From NCBI GenBank assembly GCA_009668225.1, contig WJYK01000011.1:1-64000 (forward strand): DNA of 64,000 nt. The letters run 5' to 3'. This DNA is from Enterobacteriaceae bacterium RIT693. GTDB taxonomy: Bacteria > Pseudomonadota > Gammaproteobacteria > Enterobacterales > Enterobacteriaceae. The notes beneath the pieces are model-generated. The model was given only the letters and a program-made list of their open reading frames with translations, was not told the DNA's origin and made no database searches. This document shows, one piece after another, positions 35,208 to 45,273 of this stretch. Positions within the stretch are counted from its first letter, which is position 1; the number at the start of each line of letters is the position of its first letter. The position numbers were made by a program, and so were the translations under genes.

Positions 35208-36045
35208 CCTGAGCGGCTATAACTTTGCCTATCTGGATGAGCAAACCAAACGCATGATCCGCCGCGCGATGCTGAAAGCCGTGGCGATCCCAGGTTACCA
35301 GGTGCCGTTTGGCGGCCGCGAAATGCCGATGCCTTACGGCTGGGGCACCGGCGGCATTCAGCTCACCGCCAGCCTGATTGGCGAGTCTGACGTGCTGAAG
35401 GTGATTGACCAGGGCGCGGACGACACCACTAACGCCGTCTCGATTCGTAACTTTTTCAAGCGCGTGACCGGCGTGAACACCACCGAGCGCACCGAAGACG
35501 CGACGCTGGTGCAGACCCGCCACCGCATCCCGGAAACGCCGCTGGTTGAAGACCAGATCCTGATATATCAGGTGCCGATCCCTGAACCGCTGCGCTTTAT
35601 CGAGCCACGCGAAACAGAAACCCGCACCATGCACGCGCTGGAAGAGTACGGCGTAATGCAGGTGAAGCTGTACGAAGATATCGCCCGCTTCGGCCATATC
35701 TCCACCACCTACGCGTACCCGGTGAAGGTGAACGATCGCTACGTGATGGACCCGTCGCCAATCCCGAAATTTGATAACCCGAAAATGCACATGTCCCCTG
35801 CGCTGCAGCTGTTCGGTGCCGGACGCGAAAAACGCATTTACGCCGTGCCGCCGTTTACCCGCGTAGAGAGCCTCGACTTCGACGACCATCCTTTCCAGGT
35901 TCAGGAATGGGAAGAGCCGTGCGCTATCTGCGGGTCACGCCACAGCTACCTTGATGAAGTGGTGCTCGACGACGCGGGCAACCGCATGTTCGTCTGCTCC
36001 GATACCGACTACTGCCGCCAGAACAGTGAGGCCTCTCAGTCATGA
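35200..36045 (+). CDS. phnJ: radical SAM C-P lyase PhnJ
   Basis: 281 residues. The catalytic Cys pattern C-x2-C-x21-C with a further Cys five residues on is intact (EEPCAICGS..FVCSDTDYC). PhnJ cleaves the carbon-phosphorus bond of ribose-1-phosphonate 5-phosphate using a [4Fe-4S]-bound SAM radical, releasing methane when methylphosphonate is the substrate. It overlaps phnI and phnK. Confidence 0.97.
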   Translation: MANLSGYNFAYLDEQTKRMIRRAMLKAVAIPGYQVPFGGREMPMPYGWGTGGIQLTASLIGESDVLKVIDQGADDTTNAVSIRNFFKRVTGVNTTERTEDATLVQTRHRIPETPLVEDQILIYQVPIPEPLRFIEPRETETRTMHALEEYGVMQVKLYEDIARFGHISTTYAYPVKVNDRYVMDPSPIPKFDNPKMHMSPALQLFGAGREKRIYAVPPFTRVESLDFDDHPFQVQEWEEPCAICGSRHSYLDEVVLDDAGNRMFVCSDTDYCRQNSEASQS

Positions 36046-36800
36046 CCAGCCCGTTACTTTCGGTGAATAACCTCACCCACCTCTATGCGCCCGGTAAAGG
36101 CTTTATGGACGTGTCGTTCGACCTCTGGCCCGGTGAAGTGCTGGGCATCGTGGGCGAGTCCGGCTCCGGTAAAACGACGCTGCTGAAGGCGATTTCCGCC
36201 CGCCTTGCGCCGCAGGAAGGGGACGTGATTTACCTCGACAGCTCGCTGTACGGGATGTCGGAAGGTGAACGCCGCCGCCTGCTGCGCACCGAATGGGGCG
36301 TGGTGCACCAGCATCCGATGGACGGCCTGCGCCGCCACGTTTCTGCCGGGGGCAACATCGGCGAGCGCCTGATGGCAACCGGGGCGCGCCACTACGGCGA
36401 CATTCGTGCCACCGCCCAGCGCTGGCTGGAAGAAGTCGAAATCCCGTCGGCCCGTATTGACGACCTGCCGACCACGTTTTCCGGCGGGATGCAGCAGCGC
36501 CTGCAGATCGCCCGCAACCTGGTGACCCATCCGAAGCTGGTATTTATGGATGAGCCCACCGGCGGGCTGGATGTGTCGGTGCAGGCCCGCCTGCTCGATC
36601 TGCTGCGCGGCCTGGTGGTGGAGCTGAACCTGGCCGTGGTGATTGTCACCCACGATCTGGGCGTGGCTCGCCTGCTGGCCGACCGCCTGCTGGTGATGAA
36701 ACAGGGCAAAGTGGTGGAAAGTGGGCTGACCGACCGCGTGCTGGACGACCCGCATCACCCGTATACCCAGCTTTTGGTGTCCTCCGTCCTTCAGAACTAG
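36042..36800 (+). CDS. phnK: C-P lyase ATPase PhnK
   Basis: 252 residues, ABC-type ATPase with Walker A GESGSGKTT, signature FSGGMQQRLQIAR and Walker B LVFMDEP. PhnK docks on the PhnGHIJ core rather than on a membrane permease, so it is not the missing importer ATPase. It overlaps phnJ by four bases. Confidence 0.96.
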   Translation: MTSPLLSVNNLTHLYAPGKGFMDVSFDLWPGEVLGIVGESGSGKTTLLKAISARLAPQEGDVIYLDSSLYGMSEGERRRLLRTEWGVVHQHPMDGLRRHVSAGGNIGERLMATGARHYGDIRATAQRWLEEVEIPSARIDDLPTTFSGGMQQRLQIARNLVTHPKLVFMDEPTGGLDVSVQARLLDLLRGLVVELNLAVVIVTHDLGVARLLADRLLVMKQGKVVESGLTDRVLDDPHHPYTQLLVSSVLQN

Positions 36801-36809
36801 GTACTCGCT

Positions 36810-37514
36810 ATGACCAGAATACGGGTTGAAAACCTGAGCAAAACCTTTGTCCTGCACCACCAGCACGGCATTCGCCTGCCGGTGCTGGCGGACGCTTCGC
36901 TGGAAGTTAAAGGCGGAGAATGCGTGGTGCTACACGGCCACTCCGGCAGCGGGAAATCCACCCTGCTGCGCTCGCTCTACGCCAACTATTTGCCGGATGA
37001 AGGACACATCTGGGTTAAGCACAACGACGAATGGCTCGACATCGTGCAGGCTCCGGCGCGTGAAGTGCTGGCCGTGCGCCGCCAGACCATCGGCTGGGTG
37101 AGCCAGTTCCTGCGTGTTATCCCACGAATTTCAGCGCTCGAAGTCGTCATGCAGCCGCTGCTGGATTTGGGCGTGCCGCGTGAAGAGTGCGAGAAAAAAG
37201 CCGCCAGCCTGCTGACTCGCCTCAACGTGCCTGAACGCCTGTGGCACCTGGCGCCGTCGACCTTCTCCGGCGGCGAACAGCAGCGCGTGAACATCGCTCG
37301 CGGCTTTATTGTCGACTACCCGATTTTACTGCTGGACGAGCCAACCGCCTCGCTGGACGCCAAAAACAGCGCCGCCGTGGTGGCTTTGATTCAGGAAGCA
37401 AAAGCGCGTGGAGCGGCCATCGTCGGCATCTTCCACGATGAAGCAGTACGTGAACAGGTGGCCGACCGCCTGCATACCATGTCCGCGATGGAGCCCAAAC
37501 ATGATCATCAATAA
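36810..37514 (+). CDS. phnL: C-P lyase ATPase PhnL
   Basis: 234 residues, ABC-type ATPase with [22 protein letters not shown] and ILLLDEP. PhnL binds with PhnK on the C-P lyase core. It begins nine bases after phnK and overlaps the phnM start by 14 bases. Confidence 0.96.
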   Translation: MTRIRVENLSKTFVLHHQHGIRLPVLADASLEVKGGECVVLHGHSGSGKSTLLRSLYANYLPDEGHIWVKHNDEWLDIVQAPAREVLAVRRQTIGWVSQFLRVIPRISALEVVMQPLLDLGVPREECEKKAASLLTRLNVPERLWHLAPSTFSGGEQQRVNIARGFIVDYPILLLDEPTASLDAKNSAAVVALIQEAKARGAAIVGIFHDEAVREQVADRLHTMSAMEPKHDHQ

Positions 37515-38637
37515 CGTTCGCCTGGTCCTGGAAGAAGAAGTTGTCAGTGGCTCGCTGGAAGTGGCCGACGGTGTGATTCGCAACTTTGCCGAGACCCAAA
37601 GCCAGCTGCCGGGCGCACACGACGGCGGCGGCGGCTGGCTGCTGCCGGGGCTGATTGAGCTGCACACGGATAACCTGGATAAATTCTTTACCCCACGGCC
37701 AAAGGTTGACTGGCCGGCGCATTCCGCCATGAGCAGCCACGACGCACTGATGGTGGCGAGCGGCATCACCACCGTGCTGGACGCCGTGGCCATCGGCGAC
37801 GTGCGCGACGGCGGCGACCGCCTGGAAAACCTCGAAAAAATGATCAACGCCGTGGAGGATACGCAAAAGCGTGGCCTCAACCGCGCCGAGCACCGCCTGC
37901 ACCTGCGCTGCGAGCTGCCGCACCACACCACGCTGCCGCTGTTCGACAAGCTGGTTGACCGCGAACTTGTCTCCCTCGTTTCGCTGATGGACCACTCGCC
38001 GGGCCAGCGCCAGTACGCGGAACTCTCGAAATACCGCGACTACTATCAGGGCAAATACCATCTCACCAACGAGCAGATGGATCGCTTTGAGGAAGAGCAG
38101 TTGACGCTGGCGGCACGCTGGTCACAGCCAAACCGCCAGGCCATTGCCGCCCGCTGCCGCGACCGCAATATCGCCCTCGCCAGCCATGACGATGCCACCT
38201 CCGCCCACGTTGTGGAATCCCACGAAATCGGCAGCGTGATCGCCGAATTCCCGACCACGCTGGAAGCCGCGGAAGCCTCTCGTCGCCACGGCATGAGCGT
38301 GCTGATGGGCGCACCGAACATCGTGCGCGGCGGCTCCCACTCCGGCAACGTGGCGGCCAGCCATCTGGCCCAGGCCGGGCTGCTGGATATTCTCTCCTCG
38401 GATTACTATCCGGCGAGCCTGCTGGATGCGGCCTTCCGCGTGGCGCACGACGACAGCAACAGCTTCACGCTGGCTCAGGCGGTAAACCTTGTGACGCGCA
38501 ACCCTGCAAGGGCGCTGAACCTGGCCGACCGTGGGACGCTGGCGGAAGGTAAACGAGCGGATCTGGTGCTGGCACATATGCACGGCGACCATATCCACGT
38601 CGATCACGTCTGGCGCCAGGGAACGCGGGTGTTCTGA
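37501..38637 (+). CDS. phnM: RPnTP hydrolase PhnM
   Basis: 378 residues of the amidohydrolase family, starting [13 protein letters not shown]. It removes pyrophosphate from ribose-1-phosphonate 5-triphosphate; metal ligands lie in [11 protein letters not shown] and ASHDDAT. The upstream-extended frame (37408) lies within phnL and is rejected. Its TGA overlaps the phnN ATG. Confidence 0.96.
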   Translation: MIINNVRLVLEEEVVSGSLEVADGVIRNFAETQSQLPGAHDGGGGWLLPGLIELHTDNLDKFFTPRPKVDWPAHSAMSSHDALMVASGITTVLDAVAIGDVRDGGDRLENLEKMINAVEDTQKRGLNRAEHRLHLRCELPHHTTLPLFDKLVDRELVSLVSLMDHSPGQRQYAELSKYRDYYQGKYHLTNEQMDRFEEEQLTLAARWSQPNRQAIAARCRDRNIALASHDDATSAHVVESHEIGSVIAEFPTTLEAAEASRRHGMSVLMGAPNIVRGGSHSGNVAASHLAQAGLLDILSSDYYPASLLDAAFRVAHDDSNSFTLAQAVNLVTRNPARALNLADRGTLAEGKRADLVLAHMHGDHIHVDHVWRQGTRVF

Positions 38638-39221
38638 TGAGTAAATTAATCTGGCTGATGGGCCCGTCCGGCTCCGGCAAAGACAGCCTGCTGAGCGCCC
38701 TGCGCCAGCAGGAGCACGCCAGGCTGCTGGTGGCGCACCGCTATATCACCCGCGCCGCCGACGCAGGCTGCGAGAACCACATTGCGCTGAGCGCAAACGA
38801 GTTTGAGCAGCGCCAGCAACTGGGGCTGTTTGCCCTGAGCTGGCAGGCGCACGAGCAGTCCTACGGCGTCGGCGTGGAAATGGATATATGGCTCGAGGCC
38901 GGATTTGACGTGGTGGTTAACGGCTCGCGCCAGCACCTGAAGCAGGCGCGGGAACGCTATGGCGATGGGCTGGTGCCCATCTGCCTGCAGGTTTCTACCG
39001 GGGTGCTGCGCCAACGTCTGGAGCAGCGTGGCAGGGAAAATGCGGAACAGATCGAGCAGAGGCTGCAGCGCGCGGCGCTCTATGCGCCAGAGGGCGGCGA
39101 TTGCCTGGTACTCAACAACGACGGGAGTCTGCTACAGTCAGCCGAATTATTTATGCGGCTGTTAGCCCAGCACCGCTCGAACGTTATCCCTCTTCACCGC
39201 AAGGAGCCCCGCCATGTCTGA
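38637..39221 (+). CDS. phnN: ribose 1,5-bisphosphate phosphokinase PhnN
   Basis: 194 residues with a guanylate-kinase-like P-loop GPSGSGKDS. It makes PRPP from ribose 1,5-bisphosphate, the last step that recycles the ribose of the C-P lyase pathway. Overlaps phnM by one base and phnO by eight. Confidence 0.95.
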   Translation: MSKLIWLMGPSGSGKDSLLSALRQQEHARLLVAHRYITRAADAGCENHIALSANEFEQRQQLGLFALSWQAHEQSYGVGVEMDIWLEAGFDVVVNGSRQHLKQARERYGDGLVPICLQVSTGVLRQRLEQRGRENAEQIEQRLQRAALYAPEGGDCLVLNNDGSLLQSAELFMRLLAQHRSNVIPLHRKEPRHV

Positions 39222-39681
39222 TGTTGTTAAGTTAAAAGCCGCCGCTATCGAAGACAGCGACACCGTTTACCGCATGATTTGCGAGCTAAAGCAGGCCCAG
39301 GCCGACCGCCCCGGCTTTAATGCCTGCTTCGCCGAAAACCTGCGCGATCCAAATATCTTTTATCAGCTGGCATGGCTGGGGAATAAAGCCGTGGGGATGA
39401 TTAGCCTGCACCTGCAATATCACCTGCATCATGGCCGCCGCATTGGCGAGATCCAGGAGCTTGTCGTGCTGGAAGAAGCCCGCGGCCACGGCGTCGGCAA
39501 ACAGCTGCTTGCCTGGGCTGAAGATAAAGCGCGTAAAGCCGATGCGGAACTGACGGAGCTGTCGACCAGCACCGGCCGCAAAGACGCTCATCGTTTTTAC
39601 GAACGTGAAGGCTACCGCGCCACCCATATCCGCTTTACCAAACCGGTGGAGACACCCGATGACGCTCACGTTAACGCTTAG
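39214..39681 (+). CDS. phnO: aminoalkylphosphonate N-acetyltransferase PhnO
   Basis: 155 residues, GNAT fold with the acetyl-CoA loop [13 protein letters not shown]. PhnO acetylates aminoalkylphosphonates before C-P cleavage. It is about ten residues longer than the E. coli protein, mostly at the C-terminus ([11 protein letters not shown]), which overlaps the start of phnP by 23 bases. AAGGAG precedes the ATG. Confidence 0.94.
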   Translation: MSDVVKLKAAAIEDSDTVYRMICELKQAQADRPGFNACFAENLRDPNIFYQLAWLGNKAVGMISLHLQYHLHHGRRIGEIQELVVLEEARGHGVGKQLLAWAEDKARKADAELTELSTSTGRKDAHRFYEREGYRATHIRFTKPVETPDDAHVNA

Positions 39682-40417
39682 CGGCACCGGCGGGGCGCAG
39701 CTTGTTCCCGCCTGGGGCTGTGGCTGCGCAGCCTGTTCGCGGGCGCGCAGCAACCCTGCTCATCGCCGCCGCCCGTGCAGCGCGGTGGTCAAATATAACG
39801 ATGCGGTGACGCTGGTAGACGCGGGGCCACCCGACCTGATGGAGAGCTGGCAGCCCGGAGATTTTCAGCAGTTTTTGCTCACCCACTACCATATGGATCA
39901 CGTCCAGGGGCTGTTCCCGCTGCGCTGGGGCGTGGGCGAGAGAATCCCGGTTTACGGCCCGCCGGATGAACAGGGCTGCGACGATCTGTTTAAACACCCC
40001 GGTCTGCTGGACTTTAGCCATACCGTGGAGCCATTTGTTGCCTTTACCCTCCAGGCGCTGCGCGTCACGCCGCTGCCGCTGCTGCACTCAAAGCTGACGT
40101 TTGGTTATCTGTTTGAAACGGCCTACAGCAGGCTGGCGTGGCTGAGCGATACGGCGGGGCTGCCGGACAAAACCCTGAAGTTTCTGGCCGCCAACCGCCC
40201 GGAAGTAGTGGTGATAGATTGCAGCCGCGAACCCCGACCAGAAACGCCAAAAAATCACTGTGACTTAACGACCGTTATCGCGCTGAACGAACAGATTGGT
40301 AGCCCGCGAGTCGTGCTGACGCACATCAGCCACCAGTTTGATGAATGGCTGATGCACAACGAACTTCCCGCCGGCTTTGAAGCCGGTTTTGACGGCATGG
40401 AAATCGTGCTGGATTAA
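39659..40417 (+). CDS. phnP: ribosyl cyclic phosphate phosphodiesterase PhnP
   Basis: 252 residues of the metallo-beta-lactamase fold with [11 protein letters not shown] (HxHxDH) and an extra zinc site formed by GCGCAAC near the N-terminus. PhnP opens 5-phosphoribosyl 1,2-cyclic phosphate, the product of PhnJ. The ATG at 39659 is the family start; a frame from 39605 lies in phnO. Its stop overlaps the convergent yjdP by four bases. Confidence 0.95.
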   Translation: MTLTLTLSGTGGAQLVPAWGCGCAACSRARSNPAHRRRPCSAVVKYNDAVTLVDAGPPDLMESWQPGDFQQFLLTHYHMDHVQGLFPLRWGVGERIPVYGPPDEQGCDDLFKHPGLLDFSHTVEPFVAFTLQALRVTPLPLLHSKLTFGYLFETAYSRLAWLSDTAGLPDKTLKFLAANRPEVVVIDCSREPRPETPKNHCDLTTVIALNEQIGSPRVVLTHISHQFDEWLMHNELPAGFEAGFDGMEIVLD

Positions 40418-40734
40418 CGGTCGTCGTCGTCCTGCAGGCGCCGCTCATCGTCATCCAGCTGCTGGCGCTCGCGGTCGAGCTGGTTCTGGCGGTTATCAAG
40501 GCTACGGCGCCTGTCTTCCAGCTGGCGGTAGCGCGCTTCATCCTGGCGGCTGAGCCTGCGCTGAGCCGCTTCGTCATCGCTATCGTCATGATAAACGCGA
40601 TCGCCGTCGGGCTTGTAAGCATCGCTAAACGCCTGCTGGATATTGCCAATGGCGTCATCAATCACGTCGGCCTGCGCGAACGGCGAGGCCAGGTACAGCG
40701 TGCCGAGCAGCAGCGCGGCGGCATAAGATTTCAT
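40414..40734 (-). CDS. yjdP: YjdP-family secreted protein
   Basis: 106 residues: a signal peptide (cleavage near AQA-DV) and a highly charged C-terminal half of Asp, Arg and Gln ([20 protein letters not shown] in part), predicted as a long single helix. E. coli YjdP, with the same layout, also lies behind phnP. Function is unknown; periplasmic location is expected. Confidence 0.9.
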   Translation of the reverse strand: MKSYAAALLLGTLYLASPFAQADVIDDAIGNIQQAFSDAYKPDGDRVYHDDSDDEAAQRRLSRQDEARYRQLEDRRRSLDNRQNQLDRERQQLDDDERRLQDDDDR

Positions 40735-40802
40735 CGGTCAGTCTCCGGGATGGACTGGCCTCAGCGTAGTCAGCCGGCCTCACGCGCAGTAGCGGAGGAA
40801 TC

Positions 40803-41252
40803 TCAAATTCTCGGCGATTCCAGCGCGCCAATAGCCTCTACCCGCGCCTGATGCCGCCCGCCTTCAAACTGCCCGTTTAACCACGCGTCGACGATCATTT
40901 TGGCCAAATCCAGCCCGACGACTCGTGAGCCGAAGGCCAGCACGTTGGTGTTATTGTGCTGGCGGGAAAGCAGCGCAGAATATGGCTCACTGCAGACCAC
41001 TGCCCGGATGCCGGGAAACTTATTGGCGGTAATAGAGATGCCCACGCCAGTACCGCAAATCAAAATGCCGCCCTCGGCTTCGCCGTTTACCACGGCCTGC
41101 GCCACGGCGCTGGCGTAAAGCGGGTAATCGGTGCGCTCGCCGGACCAGGTGCCCTTGTCCAGCACCTCAATCCCTTTCTCCTGAAGATGCGCCACAATCT
41201 CCGTCTTCAGCAGGAAGCCTACGTGGTCACAGCCAAATGCAATTTTTTTCAT
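40803..41252 (-). CDS. rpiB: ribose-5-phosphate isomerase B
   Basis: 149 residues. MKKIAFGCDHVG starts the fold and ICGTGVGISITANK carries the catalytic Cys. RpiB interconverts ribose 5-phosphate and ribulose 5-phosphate and also isomerises allose 6-phosphate to allulose 6-phosphate, the step before AlsE. It is divergent from alsR, as in E. coli, where it is repressed by AlsR/RpiR. Confidence 0.96.
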   Translation of the reverse strand: MKKIAFGCDHVGFLLKTEIVAHLQEKGIEVLDKGTWSGERTDYPLYASAVAQAVVNGEAEGGILICGTGVGISITANKFPGIRAVVCSEPYSALLSRQHNNTNVLAFGSRVVGLDLAKMIVDAWLNGQFEGGRHQARVEAIGALESPRI

Positions 41253-41607
41253 TTTGTCCTCGCCGTTGCCGTTACTTTACGAACCCGACAACTCTTGTGA
41301 TTTAAGACCGGTTCACTGCCCAATTAATCGGCAGAATTGCCGGGTTCGTGGCCATTTCTACACCGACAAGCTTCACAATACAATGCCACTCGCTGCCAAC
41401 TCCGTGTCATACGTTAGTATCACTTAACGATGAAATCTTAATTAATTACTTAATTTTCATAAACATAAAAATAAATCACCAAAACAAAAACTTCACAAAA
41501 AATAAAACTTTATGAATAAATTATTTTTGTGAAGTGCTCAGCATATTTTCTGCTCTCGCTGTGATGTTATAGTGGCGTCTTCACTCTACGGACATCGAGA
41601 GAACACG
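41253..41607. promoter_or_regulatory. rpiB-alsR divergent control region
   Basis: A near-perfect inverted repeat joins ACTTCACAAAAA-ATAA (41490-41505) to TTATTTTTGTGAAGT (41521-41535). A -10-like TATAGT lies at 41568-41573, 34 bases before the alsR start. The palindrome is the best candidate for the AlsR (RpiR) operator controlling rpiB and the als genes. The remainder (41254-41480) is AT-rich without an ORF. Confidence 0.6.
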
Positions 41608-42498
41608 ATGAGTCAGTCAGATATTGATTCACAGCAGCCGTTTGGTATCGGCCTTGCTCCCTGGTTGCGCATGAAGCAGGAGGGGATGACGGACAACGAA
41701 AGTCGCATCGTCGACTGGTTGTTAAAGCCCGGAAATCTGAGCGATGCACCGGCCATTAAGGACGTTGCCGAAGCCCTTGCGGTGTCGGAAGCGATGATTG
41801 TTAAAGTGTCGAAACTGCTGGGCTTCAGCGGCTTTCGTAATCTGCGTAGCGCGCTGGTCGCCTACTTTTCCGAGTCAGAGCAGGTGCTGCCGACCGAGCT
41901 GGCGTTCGACGAAGCGCCGCAGGACGTGGTCAACAAGGTGTTTAACATTACCTTACGCACCATTATGGAAGGCCAGTCGATCGTGAACGTCGACGAGATC
42001 CATCGCGCGGCACGCTACTTCGCAAAGGCAAAACAGCGTGATTTGTACGGCGTTGGCGGCTCGAACTCTATTTGTAACGACATCCAGCACAAGTTCTTGC
42101 GCATCGGCGTGCGCTGCCAGGCCTATCAGGATGCGCACATCATGATGATGTCGGCCTCGCTGCTAAAAGAAGGCGATGTGGTGCTGGTCGTGTCCCATTC
42201 AGGGCGCACCGGCGATTTAAAAGCGGCGGTGGAACTGGCAAAAAAGAATGGCGCCAAAATAATTTGTATAACCCATAGCTACCATTCGCCTATTGCACGC
42301 CTGGCCGATTTTATTATTTGTTCGCCAGCACCAGAGACACCTTTATTAGGCCGCAACGCCTCCGCGCGTATATTACAATTAACATTACTCGATGCATTAT
42401 TTGTTTCAGTCGCACAGCAAAACATTGAACAGGCAACATTAAATATGCAAAAGACCGGCGCCATTGTGGATTTCTTTTCACCTGGCGCGCTGAAGTAA
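41608..42498 (+). CDS. alsR: allose/ribose repressor AlsR (RpiR)
   Basis: 296 residues, starting MSQSDIDSQQPFGIGLAP like E. coli RpiR/AlsR; the frame extended to 41572 is rejected. HTH_6 domain (about 25-100) with VAEALAVSEAMIVKVSKLLG, then a SIS domain (about 130-270) binding a sugar phosphate. It represses rpiB and als genes in the absence of allose. Confidence 0.96.
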   Translation: MSQSDIDSQQPFGIGLAPWLRMKQEGMTDNESRIVDWLLKPGNLSDAPAIKDVAEALAVSEAMIVKVSKLLGFSGFRNLRSALVAYFSESEQVLPTELAFDEAPQDVVNKVFNITLRTIMEGQSIVNVDEIHRAARYFAKAKQRDLYGVGGSNSICNDIQHKFLRIGVRCQAYQDAHIMMMSASLLKEGDVVLVVSHSGRTGDLKAAVELAKKNGAKIICITHSYHSPIARLADFIICSPAPETPLLGRNASARILQLTLLDALFVSVAQQNIEQATLNMQKTGAIVDFFSPGALK

Positions 42499-42502
42499 AA
42501 AG

Positions 42503-42524
42503 AGATCCCGCGGGAGCGGGATCT
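42503..42524 (+). terminator. intercistronic hairpin alsR-alsB
   Basis: A perfect nine-base-pair stem AGATCCCGC/GCGGGATCT with a GGGA loop lies right behind the alsR stop and before alsB. No T-run follows, so it more probably reduces or tunes read-through, or protects the upstream mRNA, than terminates fully. Confidence 0.5.
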
Positions 42525-42552
42525 GACTGCACCCTACATTGAGAATATTATT

Positions 42553-43488
42553 ATGAATAAATATCTGAAAATATTCAGCGGCGCTGCTATGGGCGTGATG
42601 TTATCCACCAGCGCTTTTGCCGCCGCCGATTACGCGGTGGTATTAAAAACGTTATCCAACCCTTTCTGGGTGGATATGAAAAAAGGTATTGAAGATGAAG
42701 CCAAAACGCTGGGCGTTAGCGTAGATGTATTTGCCTCGCCTTCGGAAGGGGATTTCCAGTCACAATTACAGCTTTTTGAAGATCTGAGTAATAAAAAATA
42801 CAAGGGCATCGCTTTTGCGCCCCTCTCCTCGGTGAACCTCGTGGTGCCGGTGGCGAACGCCTGGAAGAAAGGCATTTACCTGGTCAACCTCGATGAAAAA
42901 ATCGATATGGATAACCTGAAAAAAGCCGGCGGCAACGTCGAGGCCTTCGTCACCACCGATAACGTCGCGGTTGGCGCTAAAGGCGCAGGTTTCATTATCG
43001 ATAAGCTCGGCGCCGCAGGCGGTGAAGTCGCGATTATCGAAGGGAAAGCGGGCAATGCCTCCGGTGAAGCCCGCCGCGCGGGTGCCAGCGATGCGTTTAA
43101 AAAAGCCAGCCAGATTAAACTCGTCGCCAGCCAGCCTGCCGACTGGGACCGCATTAAGGCGCTCGACGTGGCGACCAACGTGCTACAGCGTAACCCAAAC
43201 CTGAAAGCCTTCTACTGCGCGAACGACACGATGGCAATGGGCGTAGCGCAGGCGGTGGCCAACGCCGGTAAAACCGGGAAAGTGCTGGTCGTCGGCACCG
43301 ACGGTATTCCGGAAGCACGCAAAATGGTGGATGCTGGATTAATGACCGCCACCGTGGCCCAGAATCCGGCGGATATTGGCGCTACAGGCCTGAAGCTGCT
43401 GGTGGATGCAGCGAAAACCGGCAAGGTGATTGCCCAGGATAAGGCCCCGCAGTTCAGCCTGGTGGATTCGGTTCTGGTGACGAAATAG
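42553..43488 (+). CDS. alsB: D-allose periplasmic binding protein AlsB
   Basis: 311 residues: a signal peptide (cleavage near AFA-AA) and a type I sugar-binding fold (VVLKTLSNPFWVDMKKGIE; GTDGIPEARKMVDAG). It binds D-allose in the periplasm for AlsA/AlsC. Homology to E. coli AlsB is end-to-end. The ribosome site is weak (TTGAGAATATTATT before ATG). Confidence 0.96.
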   Translation: MNKYLKIFSGAAMGVMLSTSAFAAADYAVVLKTLSNPFWVDMKKGIEDEAKTLGVSVDVFASPSEGDFQSQLQLFEDLSNKKYKGIAFAPLSSVNLVVPVANAWKKGIYLVNLDEKIDMDNLKKAGGNVEAFVTTDNVAVGAKGAGFIIDKLGAAGGEVAIIEGKAGNASGEARRAGASDAFKKASQIKLVASQPADWDRIKALDVATNVLQRNPNLKAFYCANDTMAMGVAQAVANAGKTGKVLVVGTDGIPEARKMVDAGLMTATVAQNPADIGATGLKLLVDAAKTGKVIAQDKAPQFSLVDSVLVTK

Positions 43489-43511
43489 TTTTAAACCTGA
43501 GTCGTCTGGTG

Positions 43512-43710
43512 CCCTCACCCCGGCCCTCTCCCACAGGGAGAGGGGGAAAAAAGGGGTAGCCCTCTCCGCATAAGGGCGAGGGAGAAAAGAGTACTAAAAG
43601 AAAAGCAGTGGCAGCAGCTATCCCCTCTCTTCTATAGGGAGAGCCAGAAAATCGATACCTACTCAGTACCGTCCCCTCTCCCCTGTGGGGAGAGGGTTAG
43701 GGTGAGGGGA
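43512..43710. repeat. composite CCCTCTCCC foldback array
   Basis: The gap between alsB and alsA holds four related stems: CCCTCTCCC-ACA-GGGAGAGGG (43524-43544), CCCTCTCCG..GGGCGAGGG, CCCCTCTC..GGGAGAG, and CCCTCTCCCC..GGGGAGAGGG. The left CCCTCACC and right GGTGAGGGG also pair. It is a 200-bp member of the family also seen at 18494, 54181 and 62361. Such structure inside the als operon may set the high AlsB-to-AlsA ratio. Confidence 0.8.
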
Positions 43711-43740
43711 AACCTTCGCTAACAATGATTGAGGCTCGTC

Positions 43741-45273
43741 ATGGTCACGCCATACATTTCAATGGCGGGGATCGGCAAATCCTTTGGTCCGGTTCACGCA
43801 TTAAAATCGGTTGATTTAACAATATTCCCCGGCGAAATTCACGCCCTTCTCGGGGAAAATGGTGCAGGTAAATCAACCCTGATGAAAGTCTTGTCGGGTA
43901 TTCATGAACCGACCAAAGGCACCATTACGATTAATAATGTTAATTATGAAAAACTTGATCATAAATTAGCGGCACAGCTCGGCATAGGTATTATTTATCA
44001 AGAACTCAGCGTTATTGATGAATTAACCGTTTTAGAAAATCTTTATATTGGCCGCCATACCACTAAAAAAGTCTTCGGGATTAATATTGTTGACTGGAAA
44101 GAGATGCGTATTCGCGCCGCAATGATGCTTTTACGTGTCGGCTTAAAAGTAGATCTCGATGAAAAGGTGGGTAATTTATCCATTAGTCACAAGCAAATGT
44201 TAGAAATTGCCAAAACGTTAATGCTGGATGCCAAAGTCATTATTATGGATGAGCCAACTTCTTCTTTAACCAATAAAGAAGTGGATTATCTTTTTCTCAT
44301 CATGAACCAGCTGCGCAAAGAAGGGACGGCGATTGTTTATATCTCCCACAAGCTCGCCGAAATCCGCCGTATCTGCGACCGCTACACGGTGATGAAGGAC
44401 GGCAGCAGCGTCTGCAGCGGCCAGGTCTGCGACGTCTCTAACGACGACATTGTGCGCCTGATGGTGGGCCGCGAGCTGCAAAACCGCTTTAACGCCATGA
44501 AAGAGAGCGCCGGGAACGTAGAGCGTGACGTGGTGTTTGAGGTGAAAAACATCACCAGCCGCGACCGCAAAAAGGTGAAAGACGTTTCGTTCAGCGTCAA
44601 TCGTGGCGAGATCCTGGGCTTTTCCGGCCTCGTAGGCTCCGGGCGCACCGAGCTGATGGACTGCCTGTTCGGCGTGGATAAACGCGCTGCCGGTGAAATT
44701 CTGCTTAACGGCAAGAATATCTCGCCCCGCTCGCCGATGGATGCGCTGAAAAAAGGCATGGGCTACATCACCGAAAGCCGCCGGGATAACGGCTTCTTCG
44801 CCAACTTCTCCATTGCGCAGAACATGGCCGTCAGCCAGAGCCTCAAACGCGGCGGCTACAAAGGCGCGATGGGGCTGTTTAACGAAGCCGAAGAGCGCAA
44901 AACCGCCGAAGCACAGCGTCAATTGCTGGCGCTGAAGTGCCACAGCGTCGATCAGAACATTACCGAGCTTTCCGGCGGCAACCAGCAGAAGGTGCTGATT
45001 TCCAAATGGCTGTGCTGCAACCCGGAAGTGATCATCTTCGATGAACCTACCCGTGGGATCGACGTCGGCGCGAAAGCCGAAATTTACAAAGTCATGCGAC
45101 AGCTGGCGGATGACGGAAAGGTCATTCTAATGGTGTCGTCGGAGCTTCCCGAAATTATCGCCGTCTGCGACCGCATCGCCGTGTTCTGCGAAGGGCGACT
45201 GACGCAAATCCTGACCAATCGCGACGATATCAGCGAAGAGGAGATTATGGCATGGGCATTACCACAAGAATGA
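43741..45273 (+). CDS. alsA: D-allose ABC transporter ATPase AlsA
   Basis: 510 residues from the ATG at 43741 (MVTPYISMAGIGKSF), matching E. coli AlsA; the ATG 12 bases upstream is not the family start. Two ABC domains: the first with GENGAGKST and MDEPTSSLT, the second with the degenerate GSGRTE P-loop usual for sugar importers and [14 protein letters not shown]. Overlaps alsC by 22 bases. Confidence 0.96.
   Translation: MVTPYISMAGIGKSFGPVHALKSVDLTIFPGEIHALLGENGAGKSTLMKVLSGIHEPTKGTITINNVNYEKLDHKLAAQLGIGIIYQELSVIDELTVLENLYIGRHTTKKVFGINIVDWKEMRIRAAMMLLRVGLKVDLDEKVGNLSISHKQMLEIAKTLMLDAKVIIMDEPTSSLTNKEVDYLFLIMNQLRKEGTAIVYISHKLAEIRRICDRYTVMKDGSSVCSGQVCDVSNDDIVRLMVGRELQNRFNAMKESAGNVERDVVFEVKNITSRDRKKVKDVSFSVNRGEILGFSGLVGSGRTELMDCLFGVDKRAAGEILLNGKNISPRSPMDALKKGMGYITESRRDNGFFANFSIAQNMAVSQSLKRGGYKGAMGLFNEAEERKTAEAQRQLLALKCHSVDQNITELSGGNQQKVLISKWLCCNPEVIIFDEPTRGIDVGAKAEIYKVMRQLADDGKVILMVSSELPEIIAVCDRIAVFCEGRLTQILTNRDDISEEEIMAWALPQE

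Noticed and set aside
36042-37514. phnK and phnL as the missing phosphonate importer ATPases
   Set aside because: Both are standard C-P lyase complex members and no permease or binding protein accompanies them.
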